DNA of 64,000 nt, taken from the NCBI GenBank assembly GCA_018340375.1, contig JAFFJZ010000007.1, forward strand, positions 28,866,001 through 28,930,000. Direction: 5' to 3'. Under the pieces are notes generated by a model. That model was not told where the DNA came from. It searched no databases and saw only the letters and a list, made by a program, of their open reading frames with translations. The DNA is from Gonatopus flavifemur. Its lineage: Eukaryota; Arthropoda; Insecta; Hymenoptera; Dryinidae. Below are positions 32,826 through 42,800 of the stretch, in pieces; position 1 is the first letter of the stretch; each line of letters begins with the position of its first letter. The position numbers were made by a program, and so were the translations under genes.

Positions 32826-33081
32826 CATGGAGAAAAATGATGGTTCAAATATTACTACATTTTGTACAAAAGTAGTGCTATAAGGGGAATAGTACAATAT
32901 TTACAACTGAATACAGTAAAAGTTCATGCATAATGATTTAAAAAATCTTTCGATTTGACGCAACTTTACGTCTTGAAGCATGAATTTTCACTACATTCAG
33001 TAGTAAACATTATACTATTTCACTTATAGCACTACTTTAGTACAAAATGTAGTAATATTTAAACCATCATTCTTCTCCGTG
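32826..33081. mobile_element. CACGGAGAAA-class hairpin, second, 256 bp
   Basis: CATGGAGAAAAATGATGG pairs with CCATCATTCTTCTCCGTG. Long arms include ATTACTACATTTTGTACAAA / TTTAGTACAAAATGTAGTAAT and GTTCATGCA / TGAAGCATGAA. TA follows at 33082-33083. The left end is shared with the CA target of the 32644 element. Confidence 0.7.
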
Positions 33082-33619
33082 TACATAACCAAATCTGAAT
33101 GTATTCATCCACCGACATGACCCTGGTAGTAATTTGTCTGGCAATCCCATTTAGATGGGACCCACTAGATGGGACCCACGTGGGGGCAACTGGATATCAC
33201 ATTTCCGCCAATTTGACTGTAGTGTTCAAGCATTGAGTTGGTTTATGTAGATTTTTCATGCGTCAACTGATCGTACAGTAACATTGATAGTCCATTAACA
33301 CGGTCAGAGGAATAAAAGGAAGCCCCAACGTTTGAATTTGTTACTCGGCATTATTTTATGGAGATAAATTCAAAATCAACGTTTTTGACTGGAGATTACA
33401 TGTCGAAATACATTGTTACCTTATTCATAGGTGTGATTTTACAGAAAACATATGATTTCACATTTCTAATCACCAATTTAAACACAATTCTAGCAATTCC
33501 CTGGAACATCTGGATAGACACAGGCTAAAAAGTGCGTTCCAAAACTAGCTAGAAACCAACCAAACATCTGGGAAAACTAGCTGGGGCCTATCTAATTCCC
33601 AATCATAATCTCTACCAGG
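33082..33619. other. Non-coding stretch
   Basis: No gene is seen. A GATGGGACCCAC tandem pair lies near 33154-33180. Inverted segments such as AACTAGCTAGAAACC / AAACTAGCTGGGGCC (about 33545-33590) suggest another decayed short element. Confidence 0.35.
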
Positions 33620-33787
33620 GGAATTTTATTGAAAATGTAAGAGGTGGCCATTTCTCCGCCGCCTCTCAATTGCTTCAACGGAGACTCTCCTTTATCTCTC
33701 CCTTATTTTTACGGCTCCCATTTCTACACCAATTCTCCACTCCCATTCCCCGAAGTCCTAGGTGGAGGAACGGTGGTTGTGCTGTAC
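33620..33787. repeat. Solo arm of the CCCGTACAGCACAACC fold-back
   Basis: This is collinear with 32482-32637: GGCCATTTCTCCGCCGCCTC, then CAACGGAGACTCTCC, then CCTAGGTGGAGGA, ending GGTTGTGCTGTACGGG. The opposing arm is absent. Confidence 0.65.
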
Positions 33788-34308
33788 GGGTAACGTCAGA
33801 TTCAATTGATTCCTTTGATCAGGGTTGTCGTTTGCAGGCATCAGGATCGGGTTAAAAGCCGCACTTTTTTATGTTAAAACAATGGATATCTTTGCATATA
33901 TCGATTTTCAATCGATCTTCAAATTTACATGTCTAGAAAACTAAGCCCCAGTGAAATGAAAGTCAAAAGCAAAATGAATGAAAACGAATGAATAGTTTTT
34001 CCGACGAGTACCAAAGTTACGTGTACATGCAATTTTCATCAAAAAGTAACCCCCAGCACTGGCGACCTCCCCTTGGTAGTTAGGAATAACACAATTTTTA
34101 TGTCAAATCTTGATTTGAATAAAATTTGTTTCATTTTGAAACTTTCCTCCACTTGTTTGAATGATTTCACATTATAAATCAGTTGAGACCTGATGACACA
34201 AAGAGTGTCTGTAGAAGTTGCACATATTTGTGTTGAATATTTAACAGAAAATTCACGACACGCGGATTTTTTAACACATTTATATAAAATTTCCAACTGT
34301 GCGGGGTT

Positions 34309-34322
34309 GGGGGGGGGGGGGG
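34309..34322. repeat. G14 homopolymer
   Basis: Fourteen consecutive G residues, preceded by GCGGGGTT, in an otherwise AT-rich context. It could form G-quadruplex structure and is a likely sequencing or polymorphism hot spot. Confidence 0.7.
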
Positions 34323-34464
34323 TGTGCTAAGGATGCTGCAGCATCTCCGGAAATTTTGGAAATCAAAATTTGTTTTTGTTGAAGTTTGATGTAACACAGC
34401 TATGTATGAAAATTCTAAACTGGTCAAACGATAGTCTTAAATATATCTAATATTCAGGAATTAA

Positions 34465-34649
34465 CGTGATACCAGCGCTATAATTTTCACAGGACAAACT
34501 AAAAAAAAATGCATGCAATAATCCAAAATATCCCTCTGTACAGCACTTCTTCGACAGTTTGAGAAATGCTGTACAGAGAGATATTTTTAATTAATGTACG
34601 TATTTTTATGTAGTTCGTCCCGAAAAAAAGTCCAGCCGATGGTATCCCC
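34465..34649. mobile_element. TTAA-flanked MITE, copy E (185 bp)
   Basis: TTAA at 34461-34464 and 34650-34653. Ends CGTGATACCAGCGC and GATGGTATCCCC. The interior hairpin includes CTGTACAGCACTTC / AAATGCTGTACAG, the same core as copy B (6820-7021). Confidence 0.75.
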
Positions 34650-34653
34650 TTAA

Positions 34654-35980
34654 TACACTGCGATAAAATCACATTAAACAAAGGAACTAATTCCCCGAAA
34701 AGTGAGAGATATTTTATCGTTCCAATGGCTATTCGATCGCTATATCTATTCATCGTGATATCTACGTAGATCCAGAAAGTAGGTAGAAAGGGTACAATTC
34801 CGAATTGCTGAATGGTTGAAGCGCTTATTAAAAGAGCAAGACTTCTGCTGTAATAGCAAATTTTTTGCTAATTCAGCAACAAGTTTTGCCATATTAGCAA
34901 AGTGAATCCTCGAGGTTTGCTGTTTCCGCAACTTTTTTTCTCTGAGTGTTATCCCACTCGAATGACAATTTGATAAAATTCCATGGGAGTTTAATTGCAG
35001 ACACCTATCAAATTTAGTCAAATTTGACTAAACACTTTTAAATTGGTTCCAAACAAAATGCTGTAGATACTCTGTGTTACATGTGAAGTTTCTTCAAGCG
35101 ATAAATAGACACAATACCTGGGGTGCTCGTGTATCTAGAGCCAGCTCTGTTTTCCTAGTCGACATCCATCGTATAAGGAGTATGTAGCGTTCTTTCAAAC
35201 GGGATTGTACTATCTATCTCTCTCCCTACACACGGTGTGTATTATGGTCTACTAGTCTCATTGCAGAGGTTATGTGGAGTTTATCTAACCGATGATTTAC
35301 GTGAGTTTGAATACAATGTGTATACACTATGAAGTTAGTCGTAAGAACCATACATAGTTTTATCTATAACCTGGCAATTAGTATAATTAGGCAATTATGC
35401 AGTTAAATGTTCTCATCAACGCGATACTCATCGCAAAATAAATACATTTTTGTTCAGAATGATAATTTCTTTCAATCACATGCGCTTATTGAGCTCTAAT
35501 CCATCATAAATGAAGTGATCTGTATTTATACGTAAAACCACGTTGATTGTAAATCACGATTCATGTGTTTCATACGTACAATATACGAATGAAGTCGGAA
35601 TATCAACTTTCATACGAGGATAATCAAATTCATAACCTCAACTTGAAATGGGTTTATTTTTATTGGAAATATATTGATTCTAATTTGACATTATATGTCG
35701 AATGTCCACATCTATGTTCATATAATTGAATAAGAATTGTATGTCATAGGAAGATTGTGATTTGTAACATTAAAATTTAAGAATTATATCAAATGAGGAA
35801 TGAATAATTATATAAAATTTGTATAAAAAACTATATAGAAATTCTATACCGAGAGGAGCCCTGTTGAATAGGTTTTATAAATTCCTATACATAAATCTGA
35901 TTCATTTATATAAATTTTCAAAAGTTTCTATCATCCTGTATGTGGTTTTGTCCTAGAACTTATGAATTTTTATAATTTCA
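34654..35980. other. Non-coding stretch upstream of the b5 reductase gene
   Basis: No gene is seen. Around 34800-34945, TAGCAAA / TTTGCTAA / TTGCTG motifs recur in both orientations, like the interior of a motif-filled element (compare 48650-48945), but the termini were not resolved. The sequence from about 35000 is plain AT-rich DNA. Confidence 0.4.
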
Positions 35981-35981
35981 T

Positions 35982-36124
35982 CAGGGACTGTAATGTAATT
36001 TACTTCCGTTACTCATTATATATAAAATATATATAATAAATATATAATTTGTGCACAATATATATATTATTATATATATTTTATATATAATGAGTAATAA
36101 AAGTGAATAACGTTACAGTCCCTG
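35982..36124. mobile_element. hAT-like MITE, 143 bp, copy 1
   Basis: CAGGGACTGTAATGTAA and its complement end AACGTTACAGTCCCTG enclose an almost pure AT palindrome. The 8 bp on each side are AATTTCAT and AATTCCAT (7 of 8), consistent with an 8-bp hAT duplication. A second copy lies at 56516-56659. Confidence 0.75.
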
Positions 36125-36880
36125 AATTCCATATAAGAATATGAAAATTGTATAAGCACTTTATAAGATTTCACTATAGTCATTAACAGAACCTTATAAA
36201 ACCTTATGAAATCAAGCGTGTGTGGTGGATGAAATTCATGATCCATTTTTAGCAGGGAATGTTTAATACAAATAGAAATAGCAATGAATTATATGATAAA
36301 ACTTATGAGTTATATCACAGAGATTATTATACAGATTATTCATATAGAATCTATATAATAATCTTCATTATATATCTCCATAAATTCTGTTGTGTAATCT
36401 ATTACTACCCCTATTTGTATTTAGGGCTATGGTAGAATTGAATGTGATTTCATCTAAAATTTCTATCAAGTTTCAATCGATATTTTATACAAATTGTATA
36501 TAAATGTTATATCATCTTACATTTAGAGCATTTTCGCCCAGCCCTTTTTTTTATCCCACATTCCTCTTCAAGTATATAAATTCTATACGATATGTTTTTT
36601 TTGCAGTGTATATATCAATTTTCCACATAAGAAAATATTAAATATTCCATTTGTTTATGGGGACTTGAATATTTGTCAATTCTTCTTTTTGCGATGGCAA
36701 CATTTATGTATGAATTACATATAGTTTGTCACTTCGTGTAGATTCCATCGACTCAAACAGACTATTATTGTGATAAGAAATTAAAAACAAAATCGAAATT
36801 TTTGAAAAGCAAATAATTTTTTCTTGTTTTTTGTTGTAGATATCAATTTTTAGAAAAATACAAAATTGATTGCAAGAGGT
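36125..36880. other. 5' flank or leader of the b5 reductase gene
   Basis: From about 35820 to 36605 the sequence repeats TATATAGAATTTAT-like motifs in both orientations, ending with a CACTG-class right terminus (TTTTTTTGCAGTG, about 36596-36608). Possible 3' splice sites (TTGTTGTAG at about 36831-36839, and TTTTTAG at about 36847-36853) lie just before the start codon, so an upstream non-coding exon is possible. No promoter could be placed. Confidence 0.4.
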
Positions 36881-39800
36881 ATGAATGCCGATGATATGCA
36901 ACAAGAAGACGAAACAAATCAGACTTTTCAAGCAAGAGATAATGCAGCGGATAATGAACATATCAAAGCAGAAAATACTGAAGCTTCAGATTTGAGAGAA
37001 AAAATTAAGTTGATCGAAGTGAAATCACCTTCCCCAACCAGCATTTTGGTGAAGAATACGATATTGTTACCTGGTGGAGTTGTTAGAGTCAAACAACTTC
37101 ATGATGTACAAAAAAAGACAACCATGGCATCGTCTTCCGGCTCCGCTACCGGTAAGGAATTATTTAAAGTATAGAACAAATATTTCTTTTCCACACCTGC
37201 ACTGGAAGCGTCTGTTTTCAGCCCAATTTTTAGGGGAGAGAGTGTTAAATTTCAAACGAGAGTACTGAAACCGAAGAAAAATACTCCGCCCGTTGGCTGA
37301 AAGCTGGAGAAAAGTGCTTACTTTCCGCCCGCTTCGAAATATACATATGGAGTGTTAACTATTTGTTGTACCGACAATTCACCATTTCCTTGCAGGTGTG
37401 GAGAGAAATATTGAATTATTAATTTCACAAATTCATTGTCTTTAATATAACATATATTTTACACCAAAAGTAAAATGAATGGAAAAACTGCAAATTTCGA
37501 ACATAAATCCGGTAGTTTTATTACCTCATGAACACCCAATAAACACACGCACGTTTCAAAAACGTCAAAAACAGTTAATAACCACACGTTGTGAATTAGT
37601 AATATTCTTCCGTTGATTCAACGTAAAAATGTCGTGGCAGATCACGTGTTTTTCAACCATAAAATAACGTCATATCAACGGTTTGAACATCGTTTGAAAG
37701 ACGTCAAGTATTGACGTGTCCTAATGAAGGTTCTAAAACGTGAATTTAATCCAACAAATTATTTAAAAAATTTGTCATTCAATATCGAGAACAATAGTAT
37801 TTCTGAGTATTGCAGAATTTGGAAAGTATGCCACACTATTTACTATCTTGCTTTTTGTTGAAATTTTAACCATTGTTCGGTTCCGTTCGATATTTTTGGC
37901 AGAATACACCTTCAATTGAAGTTCAAACACAAAGTGTTATAAACACATTTACACGACGTGTGATTCAAACCCGTTCAAAACACGTTTTTTGAGGACGTCG
38001 TTTGATGGTTACTTTTGAATATTAGTTCAAATTACACGGCATTAAAACGTAATTCCTGGTCGTCTATTTCCCTATCAAATTTCAACTAAAAATAAACGTT
38101 ATGAAATCAACGACTGACGTCCGTTTGACAGCCTAACGTTCTTTCAACGTTGAAATAACGCGTGTGCGTTTATTGGGCAATATTACATTATATATTGTGA
38201 AATTTCTGATTCAAAAGCCCAAAGCACTCCGGTGTCGCACTGCGCAGTCAATTTTGACAATTGTTTCTTTTCAAAGCTTTCGAAAGTTGATATTAATTCA
38301 GATTTGCAGGGGAAAGCAAATGTTGAGGAAGTTGGTATCGTTTGTTAGAAGGAATTAGTAATCAAACCACGAAATACTCAACTGTTGAAGCCTCAAAATT
38401 TTGCAGTACTCTTCCTAAGTGACGTTTTTAGTGCCAAAGAGTTGATTTGAAAAGTTAAATAACGATCATTCATCAGATTTTTTGGGTTTGAGTTTTCGTT
38501 TCGTTTGTATAAACGATTCATACTTCAGCAATATCAAACGCAAATAAAATGCATAATATGATAATATCAAAATATGGAGTGTTTTTAATCTAATGGAAAT
38601 GTTACACCGTGTTTTTTTGGTGTAAATTTCGTGACAGGGCAAATCAAGTGGGAAATCAGTGATATTTTGATATTTCACCGTGAAAACATGGTGTATTTCT
38701 TAGTTTTTGTTTACTAAGGCTGGACTCAAGACTCTCGAGTGAAACCAACAAAACTTAATTTCACCAGTTCTAATGAAAGATTTGTTGTTTCGATGTAGAA
38801 ATATCTGAAGAATGGAATGGGGGGGGGGGAATTTTTGAAAATGTTCTTTTGATTTTGAACACTACGGTTCATTCAACACTGTCGCAGTCTTGAAATAGGT
38901 CTTGTCTTGCCTTGGTCTTGAGTGGAAAAAACATTGCTTTATGTCCTAGATGCAATCAATTTGACCCTCTCAGACGTGTTATTGCCATCTATTAGATACC
39001 CACGCTTGTCTTGATGTACACTGGAAGAAATATTTATTTGTCCTCCCTCCTGTGGAAATTAAATATTCAATTAGATGCAAAAACTGATTACTTGTGGCGA
39101 ATAAATTATTTATTTCGGGCAAGCATTCCGTTATTTGATCCGATCAAATATTTCACTAATCCTAAGAAATATTTTATGAAGAGAGGACAAATAAACTATT
39201 TATTTGGTTCGGAGAAATTTTATCCCAGTTATCTTCCAAGATCGTGAAATTGAATGATATTTACTATTTTTTAATTTTGCCTAAGAGTCTCGAGTCCACC
39301 TTTATTTTTTACACCAACATGTTTTGGTTTCCTTTCGGTAGAAAATAAGTGTGAATTCAAGAAAACTTCTGTGCAACTGTACTCCAACTGAAAATATTCA
39401 GGGTGATCGCTCGGTGTAAGACGGGTAAAATTGGCTTTCGGTGTAATTTTGGTATCAATTATGGTATGAAAAATTCACAAATACACCAGCAAAACACGAT
39501 ATTAAATCGGTGTATTTGGTTTCATTAGGGGATTCTTTGATATATCAAAGTCTAAGATAACATTTCTGCTTGAGAATCAAAATCTCATACAAACTTGGCG
39601 CCACAAACTTGCGGAATTTTCTTTTAATTCGCACCTTCGATAATCCATCGGTCGCCAAACTGTGATCATATAAACATGTTCTCACTGTCTTTTTCGACCA
39701 CTGTTAGTTTGGATAAACGATTTTAGTATTTGAAAAAAATGATTCTCTATTCTCATAAACATTGATGAATATAAACGTTATTAACAGAGACAGTTCGAAA

Positions 39801-42800
39801 AAGCTGCGTGTGGAGCAAAATCCTGCGTCGCTGTTATATTGATCTGCCTGAGAGTTATATCGAAGACGCAAGTCTCAGCGCAGTTACCATACAATCTTCT
39901 GCCGCGAAACATCGTATCTTTCTTATACACCGCGAATTTTCCACAAATACTATATAGTATATGCATACATGTTCCTTTCACGGCGTATTTCTCATTTAGC
40001 GTTCTTTGATCCTTCTTCAGCTCTTTTCATTTTGAATACAGTTGTAAATTCAATGAAATAGCGCATACTGAATGGGATGAATGAAAGAATACTATTACAT
40101 CCATCATCTTCTCGTGTCTAAATATTTTAAAGTGTTCAAAAGAAAGATAATGTAATATTTGAATCCGTTCAGTCAACGTTCAAATATCTCGACTAAATAA
40201 GAATGTAATACGAAGGTTGATTCATTATTTTTCCATTCTTTCCAGATCGTTTCTATTAGAAGTTGAACTGCTTTTCAATCAATACTCATATTTTCTACAT
40301 AATATATTTGAATAATCATTGGATTATATAGTTATTGTGATATTGATGATTTGATGAAATTGAATCGTGATGAGGATATGATTGAATGAAAAAATTCATT
40401 TATCGGTTCTGTAACGTTACACGGAGAAAAATTGTCTATTATAAATTACTAGACCCGCTAGTATATTGCGAATATACTTGCATTTTGAAGTTATATACCA
40501 AACATTCTCTTTAAAAGTACCAGACTTTGTGAGAGTTAATGGTAGGATAATGACATTTTATAATAGAAAGTCTGATGCTTTTGATGAAAATGTTTGGTAT
40601 ATATTAAAATGTAAGTATATCCTCAATATACTATCGAGTCTAGTAATTTATAATAGATAATTTTTCTCAGTGTATATTTCACATTAAATGAACTTTTCTA
40701 ATAGGAGTTTGTATTCCATAATAGTATAATCCACAGAGATACGACCATAATAGTAGAATCGATTATCACCGTTCATGTAATAGGTGTTTTCCGTGTTGAA
40801 TACACGTGTTATTCTTCGCTCGATAATTTAATCAAGTCCCTTTCGAACAGAGAATAAACTACCATTCATTTCAGAGTGACATCTGAAACATAAACTGTTG
40901 CTTCGCTTCTTATTAGACCAAGTGATAGAGAGTGATAAAAGTATATTGCGGTCAGAATATTAGATGCTTTGGAGCATCTTTTAGCTTGATGAAGTATATG
41001 CACTTGTTATCAACAAGTTTTAACGATTTCGCGAATCAAAAGACGAAAAGGAAGGCATCAATATGAAGTGTAAATTTGACAAACAAGTGAATTTCCCGCG
41101 TGATTACGTTTTTTTGTTCATCAATTGGCAATCTACGATAAGAACCTTTGAATCATGCGAATGTACTTCAAACTTGGATCTTCGATGTTCAGAACTTATC
41201 TTGAAATCATTAAAGATATTGTCAATATTTTGGAATTCTTAATTTCCATGAAAATATGCCTCGATGCTGTAGTGCATCCATGATTTCAACTATAAATGAT
41301 GAGGGACCTCCTCAGAATCTTGGATTGTACGTTCAGGATGGTTAGTAATACAATGTAACCTTTTAATCCCTGGTAAAAAAAATCTCTCTGAATCTCTCTG
41401 AAATCTCTCTTAATTTCTCTGAATCTCTTCATATTTTGGGACAAATTTCAGAGAGATTCAGAGTAATTCCAGAGTAATTCAGAGGAAGTTAGAGACTTTT
41501 CCGATAGTGATACGTTCTGAATTCTTCAACTTTCTCTGAATCTCTCCGCATATCACTGAATCCCTCAGAATTTTATATATTTAAATTTCAAAGCTCCCTC
41601 TGAATTTACCTGAATATCTCTAAATTTCTCTAAATCTCCCGGAATGTAATCTATTCAGATTTCAAAGCTTCCTCTGAATTCCTCTAAATCTTCGGGAATT
41701 CAATGTATTCAGATTTCAAAGCTTCCTCTGAATTCTTCTGAATCTCTCTGAGATCCTCTAAATATCCCGGAATTTGATTTATTCAAATTTCAAAGCTTCC
41801 TCTGAATTCCTCTGAATTTCTCTCTGGATTACTCTGAATCTTTCTAAATTCCTCTGAATATTTCCGAAAAATTCCACGCACAATTTTTCTTAATTTATCT
41901 TCCTCTGGAAGTCTCTGAAACTTCCAAAAAGCCTCTGAAAGGCAGGACCAAGAATTGTACTGATTTCATTCCTCTCTGAATTCCCCAGAATTTCCCTGCA
42001 TCTCTCTGAGTTCCTCTGAATTTTTCTGAATCCTTCTAAAAATTTCAAAGCACAAGTTCTCTCAATCCACTAGTCTCTGAAATCCTCTGAACCACGCTGA
42101 ATTGCTCTGAATTTCTCTGATTCTTTCTGAATCTCTCTGAAACGTGAAATTTTCAAAGAGATTCAGCGAGATTTTTTTACCAGGGATTAGGATGAAGACT
42201 TTTTATCTCTTGAACGGGATATTAAATTGCCGTTTTTTTTTTCATGTAAATTTTGAGGATGAAAATATGATGAAGAATTTCTACACAGTATGGAATGTTA
42301 ATTCAATCATAGTTTCTTAAGAATGTTCATTTTCTCAGTAATATTTCTATTTACAGGTAATCCCCGGAACAAAACAGAGTTAGCACCTGGTCATAGTTTG
42401 ATGGATTGGATTCGTTTGGGAAATTCTGGAGTTGATTTAACTGGTGTTGGCGGAGTTCCACGGATTGTTACGCTATCTGAATTAGCCAACCACAATAAAC
42501 AAACAGACGCATGGATTGCAATCAGGGGTACCTTATTTATATTTAATTACGTTTTCAATACTTGCCCCACAAACAATGATCAGTGGCGTTTGAATGGGCT
42601 GTTGATGGCCCTGCAAGCCTGGTGACGAGCCGTAACTGACTTTTTGAAACGCTTTCTGGGTAACTTAAAGATAATTGTAGACTTTTCCCTCAAAAATTGG
42701 TGGCAGAAAGAGTCCACTATAGATAGGAGATTTTTTTAACCATCATTTTGGTAAACTTTTTTCTTTACTTGTAAAGGATTCAACCTCAAAAAGACAAAAT

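Noticed and set aside
32538..32897. 119-codon - strand frame and the 87-codon + strand frame over the same DNA
   Set aside because: Both translate the two arms of overlapping hairpins, which is why their peptides resemble each other. This is not a gene.
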